NCBI GenBank assembly: GCA_035606695.1
Contig: DATNEW010000015.1
Span: forward strand, 238,459-302,458
Direction of reading: 5' to 3'
Source: Gemmatimonadaceae bacterium
Lineage (GTDB): Bacteria; Gemmatimonadota; Gemmatimonadetes; Gemmatimonadales; Gemmatimonadaceae
Length of the DNA: 64,000 bases
The notes under the pieces are model-generated. The model was not told the DNA's origin, did not search any database, and saw only the letters and a list, made by a program, of their open reading frames with translations. Both the position numbers and the translations under genes were made by a program. Below, piece by piece: positions 37,933 through 46,904 of the stretch; the first letter of the stretch is position 1, and each line of letters starts with the position of its first letter.

Positions 37933-38676
37933 ATGCGCATTCTCGTCATCGAAGACGATCCCACCGTGGGACAGTATGTAAAACGAGGTCTCGAGGAGCA
38001 GCGCTGGGCCGTCGACCTCGTCGCCGACGGCGAGGAAGGGGAGCGGCGTGCCGGATCGGAGGCGTTCGATCTCATCATCCTCGACATGCGCCTGCCCGGT
38101 AAGTCCGGACTCGACGTGCTTCATGCGCTGCGCGCGCGCGGGTTCGAGCGGCCGGTCCTCGTGCTCACGGCGCAGGATGCTGTCGACGCGAAAGTGACGG
38201 CCCTTCGCGCCGGCGCGGACGACTACGTCACCAAACCGTTTGCGTTCGAGGAGCTGTTGGCGCGCGTCGAAGCGCTCGCGCGCCGGCCGCGTGCGCTCGC
38301 ATCACCGACGCTCACCGTCGGCGACCTCGTGCTCGACCAGGCGACGCGCGAGGTGCGCCGCGCCGGAGAGCTCATCGAGCTCACGCCGAAGGAATTCACG
38401 GTGCTCGAGTATCTCATGCGACATCATGGCCGAGTGATGAGTCGCACGCTCATCACCGAGTATGCGTGGGGATATCATTTCGATCCCGGCACGAACATCG
38501 TCGACGTGGTGATCAATCACCTGCGGAAGAAAGTCGACGCGAAGCACGATCGCCGGCTGATCACCACCGTGCGCGGCGTGGGCTACATGATCAAGGACGA
38601 ATCGGCGGCGAAGCCGCGTGAATCACGCGAGTCGCGTGAACCACGCGAGCCCGCGGGTCGAGAGCCGCGGCGGTAG
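37933..38676 (+). CDS. OmpR/PhoB-family response regulator
   Basis: This 247-aa two-component regulator has a receiver domain with D51 in LIILDMRLPGKSG and DDYVTKPF carrying the conserved lysine. The C-terminal winged helix (residues 125-225) contains ELTPKEFTVLEYLMRHHGRV and the wing TTVRGVGYMI. The last 20 residues are a repetitive RESRESREPREP tail encoded by an 18-bp imperfect tandem repeat at 38617-38652. It is co-transcribed with the downstream kinase and probably senses envelope or metal stress. The target is unknown. Confidence 0.93.
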   Translation: MRILVIEDDPTVGQYVKRGLEEQRWAVDLVADGEEGERRAGSEAFDLIILDMRLPGKSGLDVLHALRARGFERPVLVLTAQDAVDAKVTALRAGADDYVTKPFAFEELLARVEALARRPRALASPTLTVGDLVLDQATREVRRAGELIELTPKEFTVLEYLMRHHGRVMSRTLITEYAWGYHFDPGTNIVDVVINHLRKKVDAKHDRRLITTVRGVGYMIKDESAAKPRESRESREPREPAGREPRR

Positions 38677-38677
38677 C

Positions 38678-40246
38678 GTGTCGGCGCGTGGGCGACTCGT
38701 CGTGGCGTATGCCGCGCTGTTGTTCGCCACACTGGTGGTGTTCGCGATCGCGCTGAGCGCCACGCGCAACAGCGCCGCCAACAACATCTCGGCCAGTCCG
38801 ATCGCGGCGGCGGACAGCATCATCACCGCGATTCACGAATTGCAGCGCGCGCAGCCGGACAGCGCGCTGACGAGCACCATCTACACATCGACGACGGGTG
38901 AGCCTCTCGCGGCGTCGAGCGCGCGCCTGCGCAAGATGCTCAACCGGCTGCCCGGCTATTTCCTCGTCTTCAACGATCAGAACCAACTGCTCTACGCGTC
39001 GTCGGCGATGCAGGCGCTGGGCACCGACGATCAGGATGCGGTCAATCGACTCGCGACGCGGCTCGCCGTGCGAAACGAAGACGCGCGCGTGACGCTCAAG
39101 AACGGCCAGCACCTGTTCATGGTCGCGGACACGGTACCGTCGTCGAAGGATCCGGTGCCGAACATCTCGCGCGTCGTCGTCGCGCAGCCGGTGTCGTTCG
39201 CGGACCTGCTGCCGTCGGCAGCCTCCGAGGCGATCATCATCATCGCGCCGCTGCTCTTTCTCCTCTCGGCGCTCGCCGCGTACGCTGTTCTCGGTAACGT
39301 GTTTCAGCCCGTCGATCAGCTGATCAACGAGCTCGAAGCGATCACCGACGGCCGCAGCCTGCATCGCCGCCTCGCGACGGATCCGGCAGGGAACGACGAG
39401 CTCGTTCGCCTGACGACGACGCTCAACGCCATGCTCACGCGCCTCGAAACGTCGTTCGCCGCGCTGCGGCGATTTACCGCCGACGCGAGTCACGAGCTCA
39501 AGACGCCGCTCACGGTGCTTCGCGCCGACGTGGAGCGCGCGATGCATCCGGGGACCGCGGGCACGGATCGCTTGGTCGCGCTCGAGGAAGCGCTGCAAGA
39601 GACCGCGCGCATGTCGGATCTCGTGAACAGCCTCCTGACCCTTGCGCGCGCCGATGAGGGGCGATTCGATCTGCATCGGACGCCGGTGGAGCTCGAGCCG
39701 CTCATTCGCGAGGTCTACGAGACGGCGACGATTCTCGGTGAAGAGGCCGAGCTGACGCTGTCGCTCGAGTCACTCGAGTCGCTGGAGAACGCGATCGTGA
39801 TGGGCGATCGCACGCGGCTCCGGCAGCTACTGCTCAACCTCGTCACGAACGCGATCAAGTACACGCCGCGCGGCGGACACGTCGAGGTGTCGGCGACGCG
39901 GCGTGGCGCCGACGAGATCGCGATCGTCGTGCGCGATACGGGGATCGGCATCGCGGCGGCCGACCTTCCGCATGTGTTCGATCGATTCTGGCGAGCCGAT
40001 CGCGTGCGTTCGCGCGCGTCGGAGCGCGGCGGATTCGGGCTCGGGCTCGCTATCGCGCAGTGGATCGTGCACGCGCACGGTGGCACGATCGCGGTGCAGT
40101 CGCGACTCGGGCGCGGGACGATGTTTACCGTGGTGCTGCCGATCGTTCCGAGCGCGACCGCGGCGTCGACTGGCGCATCCGGCGCAGTGCCCGCCGTCGC
40201 GGACGAGGCCGAAGCGGAAATCGCGGCGGAGTCGGCGGATAGCTGA
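38678..40246 (+). CDS. Membrane sensor histidine kinase with HAMP domain
   Basis: This 522-aa kinase has two transmembrane helices (about residues 5-27 and 185-207) bracketing a periplasmic sensor domain. HAMP follows (VFQPVDQLINELEAITDG), then HisKA with RFTADASHELKTPLTVL (H272), and ATPase boxes LLLNLVTNAIKYT, VRDTGIGIAA and GGFGLGLAIAQWIV. GTG 38678 is 1 bp after the regulator stop. Earlier GTG codons overlap the regulator's repetitive tail and are less likely. It pairs with the OmpR-type protein upstream. Confidence 0.92.
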   Translation: MSARGRLVVAYAALLFATLVVFAIALSATRNSAANNISASPIAAADSIITAIHELQRAQPDSALTSTIYTSTTGEPLAASSARLRKMLNRLPGYFLVFNDQNQLLYASSAMQALGTDDQDAVNRLATRLAVRNEDARVTLKNGQHLFMVADTVPSSKDPVPNISRVVVAQPVSFADLLPSAASEAIIIIAPLLFLLSALAAYAVLGNVFQPVDQLINELEAITDGRSLHRRLATDPAGNDELVRLTTTLNAMLTRLETSFAALRRFTADASHELKTPLTVLRADVERAMHPGTAGTDRLVALEEALQETARMSDLVNSLLTLARADEGRFDLHRTPVELEPLIREVYETATILGEEAELTLSLESLESLENAIVMGDRTRLRQLLLNLVTNAIKYTPRGGHVEVSATRRGADEIAIVVRDTGIGIAAADLPHVFDRFWRADRVRSRASERGGFGLGLAIAQWIVHAHGGTIAVQSRLGRGTMFTVVLPIVPSATAASTGASGAVPAVADEAEAEIAAESADS

Positions 40247-40333
40247 TCCGGACGCGTCGGCCACGTCGCGCGCAAGAAGGAACCTCGGCTTCATCGACTC
40301 TTAATCTTCCGGCCATTCCGTCCTTAGAGTCGA

Positions 40334-40348
40334 GGGATAGCTTATCCC
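40334..40348. promoter_or_regulatory. Short palindrome upstream of the tonB-exbB operon
   Basis: GGGATAGCTTATCCC forms a 6-bp inverted repeat around GCT in the 216-bp gap (40247-40462) before the TonB-like gene. The position is suitable for an operator, but no known regulator consensus is matched. Nothing else recognisable is in the gap. Confidence 0.3.
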
Positions 40349-40462
40349 CCGAGTCAGTCCGCGCACTTCGAACGGTCGTTCCTCGCTTCGGTGCTTTGCG
40401 CCAACGCTCGGAATGCGCCGGATCGGAGCTCTCCCCCTGTACCCGATCAAGGCCAGCGAGAC

Positions 40463-41185
40463 ATGTTCGACAACCTTATCGAGTCGAAGGCAAGGAAACA
40501 GCGGCGGGCGGGTGGCGTCTTCGCGAGTGCCGTCATTCACGCCGTGCTCATCACGGCCGCGGTGTACGGCACGTTGCACGCGAGCGAAGCTCTGGAAAAA
40601 CCCAAGGCTGAGAAGGTCGACTTCGTCACGGTCAAGAAAGACGAGCCGCCTCCGCCGAAGGAGGAGCCCAAGCCACCCCCGCCGGACGTGGTCATGAAGG
40701 CACCGCCGCCGAAAGGCTTTCAGGTGCTGACCGCGCCAATCAAGATCCCCGACGTCCTCCCGGATATCGACCTGTCGAAGAAGGTCACGAACGAGGAGGA
40801 CTTCACCGGCAAGGGTGCCGCCGGTGGTTTCGCCAAGGGCGTCGTCGGCGGCACGCCGGCGCCGGCCAACGACAACCAGACGTACTTCGAATTCCAGGTG
40901 GAGAAGCAGGTGTCGCAGGTGCCGGGCAATCAGGCGCCGCGCTATCCCGACATGCTCCGCTCGGCCAATGTCGAAGGCGAAGTGCTCGCTCAGTTCGTCG
41001 TCGACACGACGGGCCGCGCCGACATGAGCACGTTCAAGGTGCTCAAGTCGACGCACGACCTCTTCACCAACGCCGTGAAGTCCGCGCTGCCGAACATGAA
41101 GTTCTTTCCGGCGGAAGTGGGCGGCAGAAAGGTGAAGCAGCTCGTCCAGATGCCGTTCCAGTTCAACCTCACCAAGTCCGAGTAA
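40463..41185 (+). CDS. TonB-like energy transducer
   Basis: This 240-aa protein has a cytoplasmic N-terminus, one membrane helix (about residues 19-37, VFASAVIHAVLITAAVYG) and a Pro/Lys/Glu-rich periplasmic spanner (DEPPPPKEEPKPPPPD). The C-terminal TonB domain contains APRYPDMLRSANVEGEVLAQ and FVVDTTGRADMS. It couples proton-motive force from ExbB/ExbD to outer-membrane receptors. ATG 40463 lies 42 bp before exbB's upstream region ends. The operon order is tonB-exbB-exbD-exbD-tonB. Confidence 0.9.
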   Translation: MFDNLIESKARKQRRAGGVFASAVIHAVLITAAVYGTLHASEALEKPKAEKVDFVTVKKDEPPPPKEEPKPPPPDVVMKAPPPKGFQVLTAPIKIPDVLPDIDLSKKVTNEEDFTGKGAAGGFAKGVVGGTPAPANDNQTYFEFQVEKQVSQVPGNQAPRYPDMLRSANVEGEVLAQFVVDTTGRADMSTFKVLKSTHDLFTNAVKSALPNMKFFPAEVGGRKVKQLVQMPFQFNLTKSE

Positions 41186-41227
41186 CTCGGGTCTTCTCCT
41201 CCTTATTCCGCACGGAGATACGTCTGT

Positions 41228-41959
41228 ATGGATTTCTCACTGCTTGGCCTCTGGCATCAGATGGGCAACTTCGCCAAGGGCATCGTTATCGTCATGGCGA
41301 TCATGTCCATTTATTCGCTTACGATCATGGTTTCGAAGTGGTGGAACCTGCGTAAGGCGCAGAAGGAAACCATCAAGTTCGCGCCCGAGTTTTCGCAGTT
41401 CCTGGAAGAGGACAACCTCACGGAAGCCATCCGTCTCGCCGAGAGCTACAAGCGCTCGCACGTCGCGATCGTGCTCGGTGGCGCGCTCGGCGAAGTGAAG
41501 CCGCTGATCGCCGACGGTTCGGTCACGGTCGCCGACATCAACTCGGCGGAACGCGCGGTCGAGCGCAACATGCTGCTCGAGCTCACGAACCTGAAGCGTG
41601 GTCTGGCGGTGCTCGCGACGGTCGGTTCGACGGCGCCGTTCGTCGGACTGCTCGGCACCACGATGGGCGTCGTGAACTCGTTCACGGGCATGGCGCAGTC
41701 GGGCTCGGGCGGTCTCGCGGCGATCGGCGGTGGTATCGCTGAAGCGCTCATCACGACGGCGTTCGGTCTGCTCGTCGCCATTCCGGCGGTGTGGGCGTAC
41801 AACTACTTCACGACGAAGATCGACAACCTCGCGGCCGAGATGACGTATGTGTCGAAGGAAATGATCGACTACCTCATCAAGGGCGTGTCGGGTGAGTTCG
41901 GCCGGTCGCGCTTCACCCGTGAGTTCAACGCGGCCTCGGGCGGCCCGATCTCGCAGTAA
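41228..41959 (+). CDS. exbB: ExbB/TolQ/MotA proton channel protein
   Basis: This 243-aa inner-membrane protein has three helices, the first at residues 10-35. The family signature is in ATVGSTAPFVGLLGTTMGVV and in GIAEALITTAFGLLVAIPAVWAYN (core ALITTAFGLLVAIPA). It forms the pentameric proton channel around ExbD dimers that powers TonB. It is the second gene of the operon. CGGAGAT precedes the ATG by about 10 nt. Confidence 0.93.
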   Translation: MDFSLLGLWHQMGNFAKGIVIVMAIMSIYSLTIMVSKWWNLRKAQKETIKFAPEFSQFLEEDNLTEAIRLAESYKRSHVAIVLGGALGEVKPLIADGSVTVADINSAERAVERNMLLELTNLKRGLAVLATVGSTAPFVGLLGTTMGVVNSFTGMAQSGSGGLAAIGGGIAEALITTAFGLLVAIPAVWAYNYFTTKIDNLAAEMTYVSKEMIDYLIKGVSGEFGRSRFTREFNAASGGPISQ

Positions 41960-41986
41960 TTCACCCCGCTGAGGAGGTAAGTCCCA

Positions 41987-42469
41987 ATGGCAATGTCATC
42001 GGGCGGCGGCGGCGGTGTACAGTCGACGCCAAACGTGACGCCGATGGTGGACGTCATGCTGGTGCTGCTCATCATCTTCATGGTGGTGGCACCGGCGCTC
42101 TTGGCGGGCTTCACGGCCGATCCGCCGCAGGCGCAGAACATCAAGGACCATCCCGAGGATGACAAGACCGATCAGGTCCTGGGCATCGACAAGGGTGGCA
42201 ACTACTACCTGAACAAGAAGCAGATCCGGTACGACGACATCGCGCCGGCGCTGAAGCACATCTACGTCGATCAGACGCGCGACGATTACGTGATGTACCT
42301 GAAGGCCGACAAGAACCTCGACTACGGCAAGGTCATCGACCTGATGGACGTGGCCATGCACAACGGCGTTCGCGTGGTCGGTATGATCGGCGAGCAGAAG
42401 AACGGCACGGTCTCGACTGTTCCGGGCGACGCGAAAGCGCAGACGCCCGTTGCGGGAGGGTCCAAGTAA
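41987..42469 (+). CDS. exbD: ExbD/TolR biopolymer transport protein, copy 1
   Basis: This 160-aa protein has a single helix following the N-terminal TPNVTPMVDVMLVLLIIFMV, which carries the essential membrane aspartate (VDVML). The periplasmic domain has the ExbD pattern DYVMYLKADKNLDYGKVIDL. GAGGAGG precedes the ATG. Its stop codon overlaps the start of the second exbD by one base (TAATG). Confidence 0.92.
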   Translation: MAMSSGGGGGVQSTPNVTPMVDVMLVLLIIFMVVAPALLAGFTADPPQAQNIKDHPEDDKTDQVLGIDKGGNYYLNKKQIRYDDIAPALKHIYVDQTRDDYVMYLKADKNLDYGKVIDLMDVAMHNGVRVVGMIGEQKNGTVSTVPGDAKAQTPVAGGSK

Positions 42470-42927
42470 TGGCGATGACCGCAGGGTCTCCGGGTGCTTC
42501 CGGCTCCGCTGGTTCGATGTCCAGCGAGCCGAACGTCACGCCGATGATCGACGTGCTCCTCGTGCTCCTGATCATCTTCATGGCCGTGCTGCCGTCCATG
42601 CGCAAGGCGATCGACATTCAGTTGCCCGATCCCAACCCGCAGGTGGCGACCGCGAACAACAACTCGAACCAGATCGTGCTCGAGGTTCACGGGAACGGCC
42701 AATACAACATCAACAGCGCCGCGGTGCAGGGCGCGGCGAACCTCGGTCCGCGGTTGAAGGAAATCTACGATCCGCGTCCCGAGAAAATCCTGTTCGTGAA
42801 GGGCGATCCGAAGGCGAAGTACGCCGACATCATCGAGGCGATGGACATCGCCCGCGGTGCGATCGGCCAGCACGTCATCATTGGCGTGCCGCCGAAGGAC
42901 ACCGGTCCGGCCGCGGCCGGCAAGTAG
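42469..42927 (+). CDS. exbD: ExbD/TolR biopolymer transport protein, copy 2
   Basis: This 152-aa protein has the helix region EPNVTPMIDVLLVLLIIFMA with its conserved aspartate, then a periplasmic domain with KILFVKGDPKAKYADIIEAM. It differs enough from copy 1 to suggest an ExbD1/ExbD2 heterodimer rather than a recent duplication. It is translationally coupled to copy 1. A 21-bp hairpin follows at 42992. Confidence 0.92.
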   Translation: MAMTAGSPGASGSAGSMSSEPNVTPMIDVLLVLLIIFMAVLPSMRKAIDIQLPDPNPQVATANNNSNQIVLEVHGNGQYNINSAAVQGAANLGPRLKEIYDPRPEKILFVKGDPKAKYADIIEAMDIARGAIGQHVIIGVPPKDTGPAAAGK

Positions 42928-42991
42928 CTCACGCAGCTTCGTAACACCGGCTGCACCGGCAATACCGGCTACAGCAGTAACGCCGCAAGCA

Positions 42992-43035
42992 ACGACGAGG
43001 CCCTCTGTTCTCACGAGAACAGAGGGCCTCGTCGT
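42992..43035 (+). terminator. Long hairpin terminator after exbD2
   Basis: A 21-bp perfect inverted repeat (42992-43012 with 43015-43035, containing GAGGCCCTCTGTTCTC) has a minimal loop. No T-run follows. It separates the exb genes from the final TonB-like gene, which has its own -10-like motif. Confidence 0.75.
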
Positions 43036-43080
43036 CTCAATTCCGCCTTGTGCCTATGACACCTTCGGGGTCGTCTGACG

Positions 43081-43086
43081 TATAAC
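43081..43086 (+). promoter_or_regulatory. Putative -10 element of the second TonB-like gene (TATAAC)
   Basis: TATAAC, then TTCCC, then ATG 43092 with 5 nt between. A leaderless start at 43092 would result. If translation begins at ATG 43131 instead, there is a 40-nt leader. Confidence 0.4.
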
Positions 43087-43091
43087 TTCCC

Positions 43092-44000
43092 ATGACATTC
43101 GGCGCGTCCGCCGCTCGCAGGTATTCCTCGATGACTCAGCACACCGAGCCCAACCGCACGTCACCAACGCCAGGCGCTTCGCGCCGCGCGCGTCGGTTGC
43201 CTGCGACGGGCATGCCGGTGAAAGGCGATGAACGCCGAGCGTCGAGCATCGTGTCGCTGCTGATTCACATTCTGCTGATCCTGCTGATCGCATATCCCGT
43301 CGCCGGACACGCGGGAAAGAATCTCAAGGACATGCTGCAAGGCGCCGGCGGCCCCGGACCCGCCGGTGGCGGCGGTGGCGGACATCGCGGAACGGGCGGT
43401 GAGCAAGAGAAAGTGCAGTATGTCGCCGTCGCGCCGGCGCCCACGCCGGCACCCGTCGCGACGCCGGTCATTCCCCCTCCGCAGCCGGTCATTCCGCCGC
43501 CGCAGCCGAAACCGCTCGTAACGCCGCCGATCGCGCAGCCGATCGCGGCTCCGCCCACACCGATGGTGACCGTTGCCGACGCCAAGCCGCCGCAGGCGTC
43601 GGCACCGACCGCCGGCACAGGCGGTGGTACCGGCAACGACGGAACGAACGGCAGCGGCCCGGGGTCGGGTGGTGGCGTCGGCAGCGGCATCGGCCCGGGG
43701 CGCGGATCAGGTGTTGGACCTGGAACAGGCGGTGGCGTGCAGGCGAACTATCCGCCGTCGACAACCGAGTTGTTCCTGCCTCCGCTTCCGTATCCGAGCA
43801 AGGTGCGCGGCTTCCACATGATCGCCGAGTTCGACGTGGATTCAGCGGGGAACGTGTTGCATTGGGAATTCACGCACACGCCCGATGGCGGCTACAACAA
43901 ACGTCTGGAAGAGGTGTTGAAGAACACCAAGTTCCGTCCGGGAACGACGCCCGACGGCAAACCGATTCGGATGAAGGCGCAGATCGTCTACGACTTTTAG
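43092..44000 (+). CDS. TonB-like energy transducer with Gly/Pro-rich spanner
   Basis: This 302-aa protein has a basic N-terminus and one helix (about residues 52-72, SIVSLLIHILLILLIAYPVA). A very long low-complexity periplasmic region follows: VIPPPQPVIPPPQPKP and then Gly/Ser/Thr repeats such as GTGGGTGNDGTNGSGPGSGG. The C-terminal TonB_C-like domain has MIAEFDVDSAGNV and NTKFRPGTTPDGKPI. It may serve a different receptor set from the TonB at 40463. The start is 43092 or 43131. Confidence 0.8.
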   Translation: MTFGASAARRYSSMTQHTEPNRTSPTPGASRRARRLPATGMPVKGDERRASSIVSLLIHILLILLIAYPVAGHAGKNLKDMLQGAGGPGPAGGGGGGHRGTGGEQEKVQYVAVAPAPTPAPVATPVIPPPQPVIPPPQPKPLVTPPIAQPIAAPPTPMVTVADAKPPQASAPTAGTGGGTGNDGTNGSGPGSGGGVGSGIGPGRGSGVGPGTGGGVQANYPPSTTELFLPPLPYPSKVRGFHMIAEFDVDSAGNVLHWEFTHTPDGGYNKRLEEVLKNTKFRPGTTPDGKPIRMKAQIVYDF

Positions 44001-44108
44001 CGATGGGCGATGGGCGATGGGCGCTGGGCGTGAAAACAGAAGGGCGACGGAATCTGTTCCGTCGCCCTTTGCCGTTACGCCCATCGCCCAACGCCCAGCG
44101 CCCATCGC
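44001..44108. repeat. Inverted heptamer arrays around a terminator hairpin
   Basis: The left arm (44002-44029) has three GATGGGC and one GCTGGGC. The right arm (44079-44106) has GCCCATC, GCCCAAC, GCCCAGC, GCCCATC. The arms are inverted relative to each other and enclose the hairpin at 44040-44069. The unit is the heptamer also found in actB at 22663. Confidence 0.85.
44040..44069 (+). terminator. Terminator hairpin of the second TonB-like gene
   Basis: AAGGGCGACGGAA (44040-44052), loop TCTG, TTCCGTCGCCCTT (44057-44069) gives a 13-bp perfect stem with a 4-nt loop, followed by TT. It lies 40 nt after the TonB-like stop codon. A TATCTT motif at 44140 could be the -10 of the hppA promoter. Confidence 0.85.
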
Positions 44109-44258
44109 GAAGCGACTAGCCAATACCCCCCCGCGCCGATATCTTCCCGCCACCCAAAGTGCAGGGCCCATGATGAGTTGCATGGGCTTTTTTTCTGCCA
44201 CTCCCTAGGCCACTCCCTGCCTTTCTGTCCCTCGGCACTCCAAAGGACAACACAACCG

Positions 44259-46766
44259 ATGAAACTGATGGAGAACGTGTTCCGCCGGACCCTCCCCATC
44301 GTGCTCGCCGTAATGATGGCAGCGCTGTTCGGATCTCTCCCCACCGCGCGACTCGGCGCCCAGGCGACCGGTGGAGTTGCGACCGCCCCGCAAAGTCCCG
44401 CCACGCCGCAAGCCGCCGGCGGCGAAGCGAATCTCATCATTCCGGATTTGAGCCAGGTGCAGTTCATGGGCATGAACGGCCGCTCCTTGCTCCTCGGCGG
44501 TCTCGTGGTGTGCGCGCTCGGCTTGTTGTTCGGCTTCGTGATGTACACGAAGCTCCGCAACATGCCCGTGCATCGCTCGATGCTCGAAGTCTCCGAACTG
44601 ATTTATGAAACGTGTAAGACGTATCTGATCACCCAGGGCAAGTTCATCTTGCTGCTCGAGGTGTTCATCGGACTGGTGATCGCCTTGTACTTCGGCGTGC
44701 TCCAGCACTTCACGCTCGCCAAAGTCATCATCATTCTCGTGTTCAGCCTGATCGGCATCGCCGGCAGCTACGGCGTTGCGTGGTACGGCATTCGAGTGAA
44801 CACGTTCGCCAACTCGCGCACCGCCTTCGCCGCGCTGCGCGGCAAACCGTATCCGTGCTACGCCATTCCGCTGTCGGCCGGCATGAGCATCGGCATGCTG
44901 CTCATCTCGGTCGAGCTCGTGCTGATGCTGTTCATCCTGCTCTTTATTCCGGGTGAATACGCCGGTCCGTGCTTCATCGGCTTCGCGATCGGTGAATCGC
45001 TCGGCGCGGCGGCGCTGCGTATCGCGGGCGGTATCTTCACGAAGATCGCCGACATCGGCGCCGACTTGATGAAGATCGTCTTCAACGTGAAGGAAGACGA
45101 CGCGCGCAATCCAGGCGTCATCGCGGACTGCACGGGTGACAACGCGGGCGACTCGGTCGGTCCGAGCGCGGACGGCTTCGAGACCTACGGCGTGACCGGT
45201 GTCGCGCTCATCTCGTTCATCGTGCTCGCCGTGAAGAGCCCGACGGTGCAGGTGCAGCTCCTGGTGTGGATCTTCGTGATGCGCATCATGATGGTCGTGT
45301 CGAGCGGCGTGTCGTATCTCATCAACGCCGCCATCGCGAAGGGACGCTACGAGAACGCCGACAAGATGAACTTCGAAGCGCCGCTCACGTTCCTCGTGTG
45401 GCTGACGTCCATCCTGTCGGTGGTGCTGACGTTCATCGTCTCGAAGCTCGTGATCCCCGAGCTCGGCGGCGACACGACCTTGTGGTGGAAGCTTTCGGCG
45501 GTGATCACGTGCGGCACGCTCGCGGGCGCGATCATTCCGGAATTCGTCAAGGTGTTCACGTCGACTGAGTCGCGGCACGTCGCCGAGGTCGTGACGTCGT
45601 CGCGCGAAGGCGGTCCGTCGCTCAACATCCTGTCGGGCCTCGTCGCCGGCAACTTCAGCGCGTACTGGCTCGGCATGACGATCATGATCCTGATGACGAT
45701 CGCGTATTTCGTGAGTCTCGAGGGCCTGGGTTCGCTCATGGTCGCGCCGGCGGTGTTCGCCTTCGGTCTCGTCGCCTTCGGGTTCCTTGGCATGGGACCA
45801 GTGACGATCGCGGTCGACTCGTACGGCCCGGTGACGGACAACGCGCAATCGGTGTTCGAGCTCTCGACGATCGAGCAGATTCCGAACGCCGCCGCGGAAA
45901 TCCAGCAGCAGTATGGATTCCCGGTGAACTTCGAGAAGGCGAAGCACTTTCTCGAGGAGAACGACGGCGCGGGCAACACGTTCAAGGCCACGGCGAAGCC
46001 GGTGCTCATCGGCACCGCCGTCGTCGGCGCGACCACGATGATTTTCTCGATCATCGTGGCGTTGACGAACGGGCTCACGACCAATCTCGAAAACCTTTCG
46101 CTGCTGCATCCGCCGTTCCTGCTCGGATTGATCACTGGCGGCGCCATCATCTTCTGGTTCACCGGCGCGTCGATGCAGGCCGTGACGACCGGCGCTTATC
46201 GCGCGGTCGAGTTCATCAAGGCCAACATGGACCTGACGAGCACCGCCGCGGCGTCGGTCGAGGATTCGAAGAAGGTGGTCGAGATCTGCACGAAGTACGC
46301 GCAGGCCGGCATGCTCAACATCTTCCTGACCGTCTTCTTCTCGACCTTGGCGTTCGCGTTCTACGAGCCGTACTTCTTCATCGGCTACCTCGTGTCGATC
46401 GCGCTGTTCGGTCTCTATCAGGCGATCTTCATGGCAAACGCCGGCGGCGCGTGGGACAACGCGAAGAAGATCGTCGAAGTGGAGCTCAAGCAGAAAGGCA
46501 CGCCGCTGCACGCCGCGACCGTGGTTGGCGACACGGTCGGCGATCCGTTCAAGGACACGTCGTCGGTGGCGCTCAATCCGATCATCAAGTTCACGACGTT
46601 GTTCGGTCTGCTCGCCGTGGAGCTGGCGGTGTCGCTCACCGAGCGGAATGGCCCGGGCTTGAGCCATCTGCTCGCCGCGGTGTTCTTCGTAATCTCCGTG
46701 GTGTTCGTCTATCGCTCGTTCTACGGCATGCGCATCGAAAGCGAAGGGCGCGTGGCGGCGCGGTAG
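44259..46766 (+). CDS. hppA: Membrane-bound proton/sodium-pumping pyrophosphatase
   Basis: This 835-aa polytopic protein, with about 16-17 helices, couples PPi hydrolysis to cation export. The substrate loop reads KEDDARNPGVIADCTGDNAG followed by DSVGPSADGFETYG, a variant of the classic DNVGDNVGDCAGMAADLFE pattern. Another conserved block is DSYGPVTDNAQ. GNTFKA has lysine where potassium-dependent enzymes have alanine, suggesting a potassium-independent pump. The first 60 residues form a signal-like segment plus linker. ATG 44259 follows AAAGGA at about 12 nt spacing. Confidence 0.92.
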   Translation: MKLMENVFRRTLPIVLAVMMAALFGSLPTARLGAQATGGVATAPQSPATPQAAGGEANLIIPDLSQVQFMGMNGRSLLLGGLVVCALGLLFGFVMYTKLRNMPVHRSMLEVSELIYETCKTYLITQGKFILLLEVFIGLVIALYFGVLQHFTLAKVIIILVFSLIGIAGSYGVAWYGIRVNTFANSRTAFAALRGKPYPCYAIPLSAGMSIGMLLISVELVLMLFILLFIPGEYAGPCFIGFAIGESLGAAALRIAGGIFTKIADIGADLMKIVFNVKEDDARNPGVIADCTGDNAGDSVGPSADGFETYGVTGVALISFIVLAVKSPTVQVQLLVWIFVMRIMMVVSSGVSYLINAAIAKGRYENADKMNFEAPLTFLVWLTSILSVVLTFIVSKLVIPELGGDTTLWWKLSAVITCGTLAGAIIPEFVKVFTSTESRHVAEVVTSSREGGPSLNILSGLVAGNFSAYWLGMTIMILMTIAYFVSLEGLGSLMVAPAVFAFGLVAFGFLGMGPVTIAVDSYGPVTDNAQSVFELSTIEQIPNAAAEIQQQYGFPVNFEKAKHFLEENDGAGNTFKATAKPVLIGTAVVGATTMIFSIIVALTNGLTTNLENLSLLHPPFLLGLITGGAIIFWFTGASMQAVTTGAYRAVEFIKANMDLTSTAAASVEDSKKVVEICTKYAQAGMLNIFLTVFFSTLAFAFYEPYFFIGYLVSIALFGLYQAIFMANAGGAWDNAKKIVEVELKQKGTPLHAATVVGDTVGDPFKDTSSVALNPIIKFTTLFGLLAVELAVSLTERNGPGLSHLLAAVFFVISVVFVYRSFYGMRIESEGRVAAR

Positions 46767-46787
46767 TGGGCATCTTGCGCAAATAGT

Positions 46788-46888
46788 GTCATCCCGAGCG
46801 AAGCGAGGGATCTCATGTCACGTCGGATTGGCCAGGCCCACTACCGTGACGCGAGATCCCTCGGTCGCGTTCGCTCCCTCGGGATGAC
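46788..46888. repeat. Dispersed inverted-repeat element (copy 4)
   Basis: GTCATCCCGAGCGAAGCGAG at the left end and TCGCTCCCTCGGGATGAC at the right end, with further inner pairing (GGGATCTC/GAGATCCC). This is the cleanest copy. It fills the gap between hppA and the permease gene, which are in tandem. Confidence 0.88.
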
Positions 46889-46904
46889 GAACTTTTAATA
46901 GTCA

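Noticed and set aside
44205..46667. An 820-codon open frame antisense to the membrane pyrophosphatase gene
   Set aside because: It is an artefact of high-GC codon usage opposite a membrane protein. Its translation is His/Arg/Glu-rich without any motif, while the plus strand encodes a clear family member.
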